In this document: positions 1 to 11,547 of the stretch, one piece after another
Layout: each line of letters starts with the position of its first letter
How positions within the stretch are numbered: position 1 is the stretch's first letter
Assembly: GCA_003116995.1 (NCBI GenBank)
Contig: BDSL01000009.1
Location: forward strand, 372,001-436,000
From: Yamagishiella unicocca
Taxonomy: Eukaryota; Chlorophyta; Chlorophyceae; Chlamydomonadales; Volvocaceae
Length of the DNA: 64,000 bases
Direction: 5' to 3'
The notes under the pieces: generated by a model
Databases searched by the model: none
What the model was told of the DNA's origin: nothing
What the model saw: the letters and a program-made list of their open reading frames with translations, nothing else
Position numbers and translations under genes: made by a program

Positions 1-204
1 TGTTCCTTCCTTCCACTCCTCATTTTCTTAGCGTGCAGGATAGTTGCATTTTGTTGGTTCGCCGTGCCTGGTTGGCGGTTGCTTTTCCGAGGAGGGCATA
101 GCTAGCCCTCTTGCCCCGCTTCTTTCCATCAAGCCATGCTGCGCCTTACTATTGACGCGAATTAGTCACGGCGTCCTGAACATGCGCGGTTGTCCTTGCC
201 ATAG

Positions 205-1670
205 GAAATTTGGAGCACCTCGACGCGCTACTCGCGGGAGCGTGTGGTCAGCGCTATGAGTTGGCGATGGAAGAGGGGCGCCAGCAGCAGCTGTCCGCCA
301 TCGTTCATCAGGTGGGCATGCATAACAAGTTTTTCAACGCCTTGGCCTGGGCCCCGCTGACGCATCCACCCGTGGCGTGAAGGCACGCCACGTCGTAAAG
401 GCAGCACCGCAGCTAGTCGGCCCCAATATGCCCACCTCGTCCGCCGTACTGCGGCCAGGACAAGATACTGCGAAGCTGACGCAACAGGTACGGGCGCTAG
501 CAATATCTTCAAGCGGCGGCAGGAGCGCTAGCAGCGGAACCGGCGCAGGAGGCGCAACGAAGGGCCGGGAGAACATGTCACCCACGTGCGACATGGCCGG
601 GCCGCGCAACGCACCTGCGGTGGTGCAGGAGCTCGTCGCTCTGTGCTCAGGGACCGTGTCGGAGAGTTTTCTGCAGCATGCCCTCGAGCGCAGATTTCAA
701 GGAAGTGCCGAGGTGCGTGGCGCCTGCTTGTGTGCGCCCAGGCATGCTCACTTTTTTCAGGCATGTAAATGGTGGAACAAACAAACACATGAAAGACGTG
801 GTTATATTGAGTGGGGCGCATCATGTCCGGGTGCGGCGAGGCGCATCTTTCTCCTAGCCAGCGCGTACGGCCTTTAAGGAGGCTATCTTCAAGTGTCAAT
901 CAAATCACGTAAAGGCGCTGAAATTGTCCTGGATGTGGGCGCTACTCGTGGAATGGTGGCGCGACGGTGTATATGTAGGCGCTCGCCGCGTGGTTGCTGG
1001 ATTCGGATATCAGCGAAAAACAGGCAGCAGAGGCGGAATGGGAGCAGCTACGCGAAAGGGCTTTGCGCGAGGAGGATGAGGCGCGTCTACTTACGGTAAG
1101 ATATGGCTGGTTGCACTTGCAGCGTGCTGCGGCAGTGCTTCAAGTCGCATGCGGCAGTCACCGCTGTCGGGACACTCGGCCGTGATCGCAACTACTTGTG
1201 CTTGTTCGATGGACCAAGTGATGTACACCGCAGAGGCGGTCGTGCACGACAACACGGGCAACGCTAGCTTACCCTGACACCTGCTGGCTTGCCCTTTTGT
1301 AACGCCTGCAGGTGCGAAACAAACAACAAATATTGCAGAAGTTCGACCTGCAACCAGTGGCGATGTCGAAGGACCCCAAGAAGGCCAGTAAAGGCGGCCC
1401 AGTGGTCTGGGCCGGAAAGGCAGGCCAGCCGGCCCAGCAACCAAAGGTATGGCCAACTACGCATGCTTAACTACATGCGTGCTGTCTTTGCGTGGCAACC
1501 GCACTTGTAGACTTGTATCCCGTGCACGGCTTCAGGTGCGCTACCTGGAGGGACGCGTCGTGACAACCAAGGGCGAGAAGTTTATCGTCGAGAAAACGGG
1601 CGAAGAATGGGACGGGGGCAGCCGTGGCAAGGTGTATACCAAGGGAAAGCGTGGAAAGGGCTTCGCGTAA
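205..1670 (+). CDS. 3' part of a multi-exon gene, conserved-looking basic C-terminus, function unknown
   Basis: Exons are inferred from splice sites and reading frame: 205-311 (acceptor ATAG, donor GTGGGC), a segment from about 383 to 487 or 712, 979-1095 (donor GTAAG), 1312-1446 and 1536-1670, all joining at phase 0. The 979-1095 exon encodes a charged helix (SEKQAAEAEWEQLRERALRE). The last 45 codons give VRYLEGRVVTTKGEKFIVEK, then a Gly/Lys/Arg-rich end with GGSRGKVYTKGKRGKGF and a TAA stop, which looks like a conserved motif. I do not recognise the family. The 5' end lies at or beyond the window start, and the joins between 311 and 979 are uncertain because two frames are open around 312-380. 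No TGTAA poly(A) signal was found close behind the stop. Confidence 0.5.
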
Positions 1671-2940
1671 CCACCGTGGGTATGTCCTCCGTTACGCTGA
1701 TTTTATAATCATCTTGGGTGTGTACCATACTTTTATGGTGAGTCTTAAGTAGATGGTAAGCAACACTTAGCAAGTAACAATTTTCCATACACGTATTGTG
1801 GCCTGTCCTGCAGGGGCACATATACCGTCCCCATGAAAGGCGATGTAGAGCCCTATGTAGGTATGTGCATTCCTGTACTCTACTACGCGGTAATACAAAA
1901 CCGCGCCGTGCTTCGGACACAGTGCTTAACATGTGAGGCGCCGTTTTCCTTCCTCAACGGTTTGGGCAAGTCATGCGAGCTGCCGGCTGCACTGAGGTAT
2001 CGTTCGTAGCTTGCCTACAGCGCGATGATCTCTGGGCGCGATGATCTCAGGGAAACTACAGCAATGGTGGTTGTTTGCGGTGTGCTGGCGGAATCCTGGC
2101 TGCGCAGGGGGTGTGAGCGGCTCCTGCCTGCTGCTCTTCGTGGGTCGTTTGTCCGCGTGTCAGGTGCCTTCTGACCCCGGCGCTGGGATTTTCCTACAGT
2201 GCAGTTCGCTCCGCCTAGCTGTTTCTGTTGTCTGGGACCGTGTGGGTGGTGCCCTGGGCCACCGGGGCGATCTGTCCATCAGTCCGGGCTGTCCCACCGT
2301 TTCCCTGCGGTGGTTCGTGGGGTGCCTGGGCTGTTCCTTCTAGCGGGGCCCCACCCTTTTAGGCGAGGCGGGGTGTCATGTATTTTCTATGCTTGTTGGT
2401 TTCCATGAGTGGCTGTGTTTGCACACGGGAGGCTGGTAAACCCTTCCCCGCAGACCCCGCATGTTTTGCCACGCGTGCCGTATTAATGGCCAGCGCGTTT
2501 GAAGTGGCCTTCTAATATGTACCGAGGTGGCTGACGATAAACTTCCTGCGATCAAACGTTCCGCACTATGTACGGCCCAGATTCAAGGCCCAGGACCATC
2601 TGGCATAGGGCGTCGAAGAGCACTCCCACCATCAGAAGGCAAACCTTTTCAGCGCGATCAGCACGGCCGCTAGTCATGTAGTAGCGGGACCGGCACCTGG
2701 ATTACAGGTTACGTACTGTATCATGACAGCGAGATGAATCAGCAGCTATCATGGTACTCCCAGAAGCGGTTCACCCCCTGTTCCGACCTTAGTAGTATTA
2801 CAGGGACCAGTGCCTGCATTTCACTATACACCATGTTACTCCACTGCCTGGGTAAACCTACAAGCATGCTTGGCTGCGATCGACATCGCAATGGTTACCG
2901 TCATAATGCGCTCAGCTGCTCACAGACGGACCAGCCAGCG
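1671..2940. other. No supported gene
   Basis: This stretch separates the end of the first gene from the 3' end of RRP4. Short ORFs occur (for example 2041-2343 +) but none shows splice context, codon pattern or a recognisable motif. It probably holds the 3' UTRs of both flanking genes. Confidence 0.5.
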
Positions 2941-2941
2941 G

Positions 2942-2946
2942 TTACA
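2942..2946 (-). terminator. Candidate poly(A) signal of RRP4
   Basis: TTACA on the + strand reads TGTAA on the minus strand, the usual green algal poly(A) signal. It lies about 417 nt beyond the RRP4 stop codon. A second TTACA is at 2702. The motif is short, so this is a positional inference. Confidence 0.35.
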
Positions 2947-3362
2947 TACGGCCTGACGTACTGCATAGCCAGCGCACCTCAACGGCAGTCGCCTTGCATG
3001 CGTGCGCCGGTCGCGGGCGGCTCTATCCTAGCACATGCCCCATCCTCCACAACCGTACATGGCAGTTGCACCCGACGAAAACTTGCTGCGCATATACAAG
3101 GCACTGCAACCCCTTTACCATTCAAACATCGGCTGGTGGGCTAGCTGCGCATCGGCAGGTGTTGTCTATAGGTGCTTCGGAGAACCTAAACTCATCTATC
3201 CCGTCATATCCATACGACAGCATCTGTGCTTTGATGCATTCCCAAAATACCAACCACCCGCTCTACCCTTCCCCAAACCTCGATGCCTACCTTGCACGCG
3301 ACATCCTGCCACTTAAGCTCGGTCGCGGGTGCCGGCCTAGGACCCCTCTCCCCTGGCCCCAA

Positions 3363-4322
3363 TCATTCCTGCATCGCACTGCTCCGCCGCTGCGCCTCTT
3401 GCTTGACTACAGCCTCCAGAAACTCCGGCTCCAACATGTCGCGCAGCCCCACGCCTTCATCAACCGCCGCCTCATACGTGCTCATAATGGACGCCGGATA
3501 GACGGGCATGTACAGCCGTGTCAGCACGCGGACGGCGTTGGCCATACGGCATACCACTTCAAGCTGGCCTCTGCTGAGAGGTGGGGCCGATGCTGCGGGC
3601 TCTGCCGCTGCGTCGCTAGCGTCCGCACCGGCGTCGGCGGCTGTGGTGCTGTCGGGCCGCAGCGGAGCAACCCACACGAGGCCGTTGCATCCGATGATGA
3701 GCTCAATGCCCAGCGCCTCCAGCGTGTGGAAATGCTGCTTCTGACGCTTTATCAGGTTCGGCGGCACCTCGACCAGCTGCCCGTGCACAAGCTTCCCGTA
3801 CTTGGCACTACGCGTATGCAGGGCCACACTGCCGTCGGCGTGCACGGACTGCACTTCCGCGCTGATCAGCTCCGCCTCGCGGAAGAACGAGCGCATGTTG
3901 AGTTCGTCCTCAGCGTTGCGGCGACGTTGGATGCCGCCTGGGAGATGCACGGCGGACAGAAGGAGCTTTGCCTCTTGGCGGGACTTGAGGTCGACACGCC
4001 AAGCCTTCCCTGCTACATCTGCCACACGCCCGACGACGACGTCGCCTTGCTCTGCGTTGTAGCGACTGTTCAGCGTTTTTACGTATATAAGCTTGTTGAC
4101 GCGCTCCACGACGCCGCACACCGTCGCGACGAGCTTGCCATCGACGACTTGCGTGCCGTGACCGCGTAAAAAGCCCTCCTGGCCCTCAGTACTAATTTCA
4201 TCGCCAACGCAAACAAACGTAGTGCTGATTGGAGCGTCGTGCGCATTGAGGGTGCGTTCAATTAAGGCGATGTCGGCACCAGGCTGGTGCTGACGAACCC
4301 TGACGGCGCCGGCGGCCACCAT
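3363..4322 (-). CDS. RRP4: Exosome complex RNA-binding subunit RRP4 (EXOSC2-like)
   Basis: A single-exon 319-residue protein, close to the usual size of eukaryotic Rrp4 (about 290-360). Rrp4 is one of the three S1/KH cap subunits of the RNA exosome and guides RNA into the complex for 3'-5' processing and decay in nucleus and cytoplasm. Visible domains in order: N-terminal segment ending in FLRGHGTQVVDGKLVATVCG (about 48-69), S1 domain with VERVNKLIYVK and GDVVVGRVADV (about 70-115), the Rrp4 hallmark LPGGIQRRRNAEDELNMRSF, then SLHTRS-like ALHTRSAKYGKL and the KH part with IIGCNGLVWVAP (about 217-228). An Ala-rich linker (ADAGADASDAAAEPAASAPP) follows. Start chosen at the first ATG, which gives a complete N-domain. 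It lies head to head with the Patched-like gene, about 730 bp apart. Absence of introns is unusual among its neighbours. Confidence 0.95.
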   Translation of the reverse strand: MVAAGAVRVRQHQPGADIALIERTLNAHDAPISTTFVCVGDEISTEGQEGFLRGHGTQVVDGKLVATVCGVVERVNKLIYVKTLNSRYNAEQGDVVVGRVADVAGKAWRVDLKSRQEAKLLLSAVHLPGGIQRRRNAEDELNMRSFFREAELISAEVQSVHADGSVALHTRSAKYGKLVHGQLVEVPPNLIKRQKQHFHTLEALGIELIIGCNGLVWVAPLRPDSTTAADAGADASDAAAEPAASAPPLSRGQLEVVCRMANAVRVLTRLYMPVYPASIMSTYEAAVDEGVGLRDMLEPEFLEAVVKQEAQRRSSAMQE

Positions 4323-5054
4323 TCATAAACTGCAGAGTGGCTTCCACTAGCTTAGAGACAAGATAATAAAAGTATTATAAACAAGCAGCTGAGCAGTCAG
4401 TACCGGTATGCAATAAGGTTGAAACCAGGAATTAAACACGAAACCAAGATATTAAGTTCCTGACCACAAAATGTATGTAAAGTAGCCTTTCCGAACGACT
4501 GGCAATCCTTTCGTGACCCATGGAAAGTGATCGCCCTTTCAGGAGCGCCTTTTATAGGGCAAAAATGATCATGCGAGGCATGCAAGCTTACGTTTATACC
4601 GTTTCGTTCTTATTTCCTAATGAAGAGGCATATTTTGGCAATAGGCAAACGATGAATTGAATCGAATGCGACATAAACTCATTGAGCATGCTACCAGCTT
4701 GAGTGATTGCTGCGTGGATTAACGTTGTGTATAATCGTGTCAGACAGCAATCATTTTGTGTTTTGCCTAACCGGGTTGGTAGCTTCCAACGAGCCTAATG
4801 TCGTACAGGGTTTATGCTCTTATGCCTTCTCTTATGCAGCCACCAGCGGCTGTCAGCTTATGGTAGCAGCCAGCAGACAGCATATTGTGTCATTTTTCTT
4901 TATATGCCGTAGCTTAACAAAGGTGTGGGATTCCGTAAGGCGCTCACGATTTCAACAAACCCTTCAGTTTCATAGGGTTCCTGCTATCTGAGCGCTTTTC
5001 AACGCTAGTAGGTCTTGCTTGCACATTGCTTCGGTCAAATTCACTGGTACCATA
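4323..5054. promoter_or_regulatory. Divergent intergenic region between RRP4 and the Patched-like gene
   Basis: About 730 bp between two oppositely directed start codons. It is clearly more AT-rich than the flanking exons, with stretches such as ataataaaagtattataaac near 4370. It must hold both 5' UTRs and promoters. I see no precise motif that I can defend. Confidence 0.4.
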
Positions 5055-8000
5055 ATGCCGGAAGCGGAGGACACGACGACTGGCAATTGCTGCTCATCCT
5101 GCTTGGCACGGTGGTCAGACGGCTATGAGAAAATAGTACTTAGCATACAAGGGAAAATTAGCCAGGCTAACGGCGCTATAGGAGCTTTCGTTGCTCGTTG
5201 GCCTGTATGGGTTATCGTGCTCAGCATTTTGGCGACTGCGGCAGCTGGTGCTGGTTGGGCTCGCTTTCGAATCGAGAGCGATGGTAATAAGCTATGGTAA
5301 GCGTGATACCGTAGCTGTCGGATTCACTTTACCAGTTTGTTTAGTGATTGCTTTTCCTGCCCTTTTTTCAGGGTGCCGCAGAACTCCCAGGCCATGCACG
5401 ACGAAGACTGGGTTTCTTCAAATTACGCCAGCGGTGGCGGTGGTGCACAGGTGAGCTGAAGGGCTGGGAGGAAGCCATACTTCCTCATCGGGGCTTGGGC
5501 AGAAACGTGTCGTTACGTTTTGCTATACGTGTTGTTCCCTCAACATTTGTGTATACATGTTGTTCCCTCGCCTCGCTGCTGACCCATTTGATGTGTGCGC
5601 CTGGACAACGTGCTCCCTTGCAGTTCTTGGCCTCCATTTTGCCGAGCCGCCAATCGCAGTACGGCAACAATCCGTTACAGCTACCGGTGAGACACGCAGG
5701 GGTTTGGAGACGTGCAGCCAGGGCTACCGGGTAGTACAGAAGATAGCCCGGCGTGGCACCGGCCAATCATGGCCAGCTGATTGCGAAGCGGAGGGGGGCG
5801 ACAAGGAGCGGGGGGCTCGGATGTCCGGAATGAGCCGCTGAACTGCCTGCCACACTACCCGGCCCTCGCAGGTGTTCTGGGAGATGTTTCAGGTGGACGC
5901 AGCGGTGAGAGGTATCGTGATCAACGACGGCGGCGTCACCTACACATGGGAGGACGTGTGTGATACCAATTACGACGGCGACTGCGCATACGCGGGGTAA
6001 GTGGCTGTCTAGGCGGCGGTGGAAGGGGCGACGGGCAAGCAGCGACTGACGACTTTTGTTACATGCGGGCATATGCCTCATCTGTGCTGTGCTGCGCTGA
6101 ACATCGTTATCTCCCGCCGTCGCTCCTCTCCGCTGCTGCCCGTTCAGGCCCCTCTTCCTGTGGAACATGAGCTTCGACACTTACCTGGCGAGCGTCAACG
6201 GCTCCGCAACCGACCCAACTGCCGGGAACCTTGAACTACTCATCCAAGCCGTCAACCAGCCGCGCTTCCCTGATAACTCGTAGGTCTCCCTTTTAAAGGG
6301 CTGGGGCATTGTTCGATGACGGGGCGAAGATGATGAGATCGGACAGGCATGTGGGTTTCAATCTATATCGGTTTCGATGTCGACGAGTTTCAAGCTATAT
6401 TGGTCTGAGCCATGTGGGTTGATACCCATGTTTGTGTTTTGCTGTGATCGCCGCCAAATAAACGGGGGGGACGATGGCAGCCGGGACAGCACCACAGCCC
6501 TCCCAAGGCAGGCCTTCACGGAATTCCTGCTCCTTTTCGCACCCGAATGCAGGTCCGTCTCCACGCTGTCGATCTTCGGAGGCATTGCGCTGACCCTAAT
6601 CACAGACCCTCCGCCCAATAGGCCTCCCTTCTACATGTCATCAGCGGAGGTGGTCAGCCAGGTTTACAGCTTGCGAGACGGTCTGGGCAACGTTCAGGAC
6701 TTGTGGTACGACAGCTTTCTGGACGTGCTCAAGGTGTGGACCGAGCAGACCCAGTACACCGCACTGGCCTACATCGCGGGCAACAGCGTTGACGACGAGA
6801 TCGCTCGCTCCGTAACCGCCGATCTGTACCTCATCGTCGTGTCGGTCCTCATCTTTGTTCTCGTTGCTATCATGGGCCTGTCAAGGTGAAATTGGTTTGG
6901 ATAGTTTGGGGGCCTGAGATCCGCCGGTTAGAAGCCAGAATGAGCAAATTGGTTGGATGGCGTAGATTTTACATGTCTGACCGGTGATAACAGGGGACAT
7001 TGCTTTTGAATGATACTTATGCTGATGCTGTTGCGGGCCTATGTTGGTCTGCAGGTGGCATCTGGTGGGCACCCGCAGCTCCCTGGCTCTGCTGGGTGTG
7101 GTCAGCGCTGTGCTGGCCATGGTGGCGGGATACGGCCTGTCGCTGCTCTTCAACTGCCCCTTCAACACGCTGTCGCAGGTGCGTGGCGGGCTCGCTCGGG
7201 TGGAGTTGGAGTGGGAAGAGGGTTGCGTGGTTGCTTGTTGTAAGGGATTGCCGTACATAGCCGGCCCTCAACGCTTGAAGTTCACCCGCTTCCATGTGCG
7301 CCTCGCTTCCCAATGGCCTGCTCTACGCAGACGCTGCCGTACGTCCTGCTGGGCCTGTCTGTGGACTGCATGTTCATCCTGGTCAAGGCGTACGACGGCG
7401 CCGCGATGGCCTCCCCCGGCGCCTCCCTGGAGTCCCGCTTCCGGTCCCTCATGTCCACCACGGGGACGAGCGTGGTGGTGACGCTGCTGGCGTCAGCTGT
7501 GGCCTTCGCGCTGGGATCCATCAGCGAGCTGCCCGCGGTGCAGTGGTTCAGCGTGTACGCCACCATGGGGGTGGTGTGCATCATTGTGGCGACGGTGAGG
7601 CGAAGCCTTATACCTCCCGTGTATTTAGGGTTTCGAAGCCTTATACCTCCCGTGTAGGGTTATCAGAGCCCATCCTGAATTTTCTGATACTCGCTCAGTA
7701 TAAAGGGGACAGGAAAGGTCACATGCGCGTCACTGGCTTGCCTGAGGAGGGGCCGGCTATGGTTTGAGCGGGAGGGCCTTCATGGCCTTGGATCGCAGCC
7801 GAATCAATCGCACCGGCCCATGACCCTTACGTTCCACTCCGCCCGCCCCACGCCCGCATTGCGCAGCTGACCTTCTTCGCCGGCGTCTTCGTGCTCACCG
7901 AGCGCCGCATTGCGCGCAACCGCCTGGACTGCTGCTGCTGCATCACAAGTGGCGGACAGCCCGTGCCCACCGCCGTGTGCAGCTATTTTGAAGCGCCAGG

Positions 8001-11000
8001 CCGGGACTCCTCGTCCTCAGTCGACGGCGGGTTTCGCGGCAAGAGCAACGGCGGCCCGGGCCAGCCAGTCCTGTCCGCTGTGGTCCTCCAACCCGCCGCG
8101 GCGCCCACCGCCTCGTGGGCGCCGCCACCGCCGATGAAGTCACCCTCGCGGGGCCCTGTGGCGGAGTCGGTTGAGGCCGCCGGGGAGCACAAGCAGGACA
8201 AATCTGTTGTGCCGCGCATCGGGTCCCTAGACGCGAAAGCGGCACACGTGCAGCCGGAGGAAAAGCCCAATCACGCTGCCGAGCCCAACCTGATGAAAAG
8301 GCTGTTCACCGATTATTACGCTCCATTCCTGACCAAGTGGTACGTCAAGGTTGTGGTGCTGGCGATTTTCGCCGGCTGGATCGTGCTGTGCGGTGTGGGC
8401 ATCCCCCGGCTCCAGGAGGGGCAGCCCCTCAGCGAGCTCGCTCCCGATGACAGCTACCTGCAGCCCTATGTGGCCATTACAACGGACACGGTGGGTGTGC
8501 GCAAGCAAAAACAAGAAGGGCGGGCATATCGAAGTTTCGCTACAATTGTGTTGCCTGGTAGTAGTTGGGCTGGTCTGTAATGCATGCCCTTGCTGGCCCT
8601 GTTGTGTTTCGTCGTCCTGCCCCTATCGGTTTACGATGTTAAGTAGCTGATGTTTTCCGTCTTCCTGCCCAACTAATGACCTACCCACCGCCCTTTGCCC
8701 CCCCCTCACGCCCCTTCTGCGGCCGCAGTTCCAGCAGCAGATAGGCGATCCCACGAACATGTACTTCCGCTGGGTCGACCCCTCCAGCCCCGAACAGCAG
8801 TCCAAAATGCTGCAGGCTTTGGCTCAGGCGCTGGACAATGATTACATCAACTCCACTGTCTCGGCGTTCCAGGGCAACTGGCTGATCGACTTCATTGAGT
8901 AAGCGAGGGAGCGGGTCGGTCGGCTGCCTCGGCAGGGTCTTGCACGCCGCCTGCTTGCTGTGTCCGGCGCCGCAACCCCGACCCCGGGCCGCCGCAATGT
9001 CTTCTCCCCCCCCCGTGCCCCTCGCCACCCGCCACTCCAGGTGGGTGCAAACGGAGCAGCCCCAGGTGGCCCTCGTGCCGCTGGACGGATGCAGCAACCC
9101 CTTCATTGGCCACGTGTACGGTGATCTGGGCGACTTCGTGCATCCTGCGGCCATCAATGGCTGCGTGCCCCAGGACCAGTTCTACCCGCTGCTGTCACAG
9201 GTGCGCGGCAGCGGGCATGGGGCCACAGAGACAGGGGTTGGGTCCGGGCACGCATGCATGTCCCTGCCTCGCCCGCTCTGGCCGCGGACCGACGCTTCTT
9301 TCCTCCCTTTGCCCTCGTGCGCCCGCCTCGCTCCTCTGCGCCCAGTTCCTCCAAGGCGCTCGCAGCTACCTGGAGGATGTGCTGTGGAACTACACCGTCG
9401 CGGCCAACGGCGCCCTGGTGCCCGCTGCAGTATGGAGCAGCCGCTTCACCGTCGTGCACACGGCCCCTGGGGACAACGGCGCCTATGGCCGCGAGTGCCT
9501 CTCCTCGGTGCGCGGCCTGGAGAAGAGCATCAACGACGGCCTGTACGCCAGTGAGGACGCCACCGCGCCGGACCAGGTGTTCCTCATGTACAACGGTGGG
9601 TGGCTGGGTGGGCTTCATGTGTGCGGCTGTGGTGATGAGATGAGAGAATGTGTGGGCTGCTTGCGCAGCCGTGGCATGGCGCATAGGAACCTCCGTCGTT
9701 TACGCAATCGTGGCACCCCGCAGCGCCTTGGCTGATCCTAGAAGGCCGCCTTCAACCATCCGCAGATGATTACATTTATGACGAGGGTGACGCAATCTTG
9801 GGGACCATGACAATGGAGTATGTGCTGCTGGCTGTGGCGGGTGTGGGCGTGGTGCTGGCGCTGACGCTGCCCTCTATGCGCGCGGTGATCCTGATGATGA
9901 TCGCGGTGGGTATGGTGGACTACTTCCTCTTCGGCGAGATGTTCATTCTCAACATCCGTTTTAACCAGGTGAGCCACATGAGAGAGGCGGGGGAAATGGG
10001 TGCCGATAGACACCAAATTCTTCACTATGGCATCCCATTGCAACTGACTTGGGTGTGTGTACTGATGTACCGAAGTAGTGTGATGCTTTGACACATTTCA
10101 GCGCAACCCGGTACGTTCCGCATTGCCTGTGGTATCTGTTCTGACCCCAGCACCCTCCGGCCCCGCTTCGGATCCCGACCGCAGGTTTCCATGATTAATA
10201 TGATCATGGCTACCGGTCTGTCTGTGGACTACAGCGTTTACTTTGCTCAGCGCTTCGTCTTCGTGACTGCGGACGGCACCCTCAACGGCCGCATGGCACT
10301 GGCGCTGGCGGACACCGGCAGCGCGGTGTTCGTGGGCGGCCTCACGGCGTTAGCGGGTAGGTGGATGTGACCGCGCTGGCTGATGGGTGTGGTGGTTGAT
10401 GACGTAATAATAGCTGTTACAGTGGGCCCCAGACCATAAGATAGAGCCATAGGGCGCATCGCCTGACACCGAACGAGACGCAGGAAGAAGAACCAACCAG
10501 TCGACCGAGATATGGCAAACCACCAGGAACCCCAACCAAGGGCCCAGCGAACAAACAGCGTCACCAACCACCCAGAGGGAAGTAGCCTAAATGGCCCCCC
10601 TATTAGCAATACACAAACTACAGCCCAAGCAGCCCCTCGATCAGGACAACCAGCAGCAGAGCTCCTCAACAAGTCGAGCAGAAGCGCCCCACCTGAGACC
10701 CAAGGAGCTTCCTCCCATAACGGGCCAGCACCCAGCCCGAAATAAGGAGGAGCAAAGAGGGAGCTCCCGCAAGAGCACCGGCCCGCCGGGGCCTAGTCCG
10801 ACCCCTCACGACTAGGCGCCGGGCCAACACACATTAGTCGGTCCCGAACAATCCGCAGCAGAGGGTGTTGAGGACGAACCCCTTTCCAACCCTTGTTCGG
10901 GAACCCCTAGTGCCGCAAAACCCCGCAAACGGGACCAAAAGTCTACTGCCCCACGCCGAATCGCACGATCGCGCAAACCGACACCAGGAAAGATACCCTC

Positions 11001-11547
11001 CAACGCGTTTAAAGCAGCCGCCATGTACCGCCGCCCAGCCTCCATCGCGCTGACGGCCGCTAGCACCACGACATCCCAAACACATTATTGCTGTACCCCG
11101 GAAGGGACCGGTATCAACCACATTTGACCCCGGGAAACACCAGCGCCCACCCGCGCGGCCAATTGGTCGACGACGGCTTGACCCAACGGGCAGCTCCAGA
11201 AAATATGTCTTTGTGTCTCGATCCCATCCAGCCTCATACGTCGGGTGCTGACCCTCTTTGCCGCCCTGCCATCTCCCCCCCCATCCACAGGCACCATTCC
11301 CCTCGCCTTCGCCAGCTCCAATATCCTGCGCGTATTCTTTGCGCTCATCTTCGGCACTATCCTCTTTGCGTTGCTGGTTGGCCTGATGCTCATGCCGGTG
11401 ATCTTTAGCCTGGTGGGGCCGGCTCCGCTAAAACGTCGCGATGACACGGTGCCTGCCATCTCTACCGGCGACGCCCGGGACGACGGGAAAGGAACTGACC
11501 AGCCACAGGAGATTCAAGGGCAACGTACGGGCGTTGACGTGGTCTGA
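5055..11547 (+). CDS. Patched/NPC1-type RND transporter with sterol-sensing domain
   Basis: Fifteen exons: 5055-5296, 5372-5450, 5624-5686, 5872-5996, 6148-6279, 6553-6885, 7055-7178, 7331-7594, 7867-8490, 8729-8898, 9041-9200, 9346-9595, 9766-9968, 10185-10356, 11291-11547. They sum to 3198 nt, 1065 residues. Known family: two-fold pseudosymmetric 12-TM RND proteins that move sterols or lipids, driven by ion gradients. Seen here: TM1 (WPVWVIVLSILATAAAGAGW) followed by the family signature SDGNKLWVPQ; a large lumenal loop; a sterol-sensing domain (exons 6-9) whose fourth helix carries GLSVDCMF; a cytosolic Pro/Ser linker in exon 9; a second lumenal loop with several Cys; and a second TM bundle with the matching GLSVDYSVYFAQRF. 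The paired GxxxD acids are the proton-relay positions of RND proteins. Substrate is not predictable. The last intron (10357-11290) is enlarged by a LINE fragment. Confidence 0.9.
7602..7659. repeat. Short tandem duplication in intron 8 of the Patched-like gene
   Basis: The block cgaagccttatacctcccgt occurs twice, about 32 bp apart, within the 272-bp intron 7595-7866. No coding consequence. Confidence 0.7.
10410..11245 (-). mobile_element. 5'-truncated, dead non-LTR retrotransposon (LINE) in the last intron of the Patched-like gene
   Basis: On the minus strand, opposite to the host gene, 11245-11088 encodes ETQRHIFWSCPLGQAVVDQL, the C-H-C zinc-knuckle end of LINE ORF2 proteins, then VSRGQMWLIPVPSGVQQ. 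An in-frame TAA at 11085-11087 interrupts it. The same frame resumes and runs to about 10812 with a helix typical of L1-clade ORF2 ends (MVLAAVSAMEAGRRYMAAAL). The 3' end lies near 10414 at gttacagtgggccccagac (+ strand), shared with a second copy at 26843. Reverse transcriptase and endonuclease are absent, so it cannot be autonomous. Boundaries are approximate, and I could not identify a clear target-site duplication. Confidence 0.7.

Noticed and set aside
2041..2343. 100-codon + strand frame with hydrophobic stretches
   Set aside because: No recognisable domain, no splice or poly(A) context. A chance frame in GC-rich DNA is more likely.
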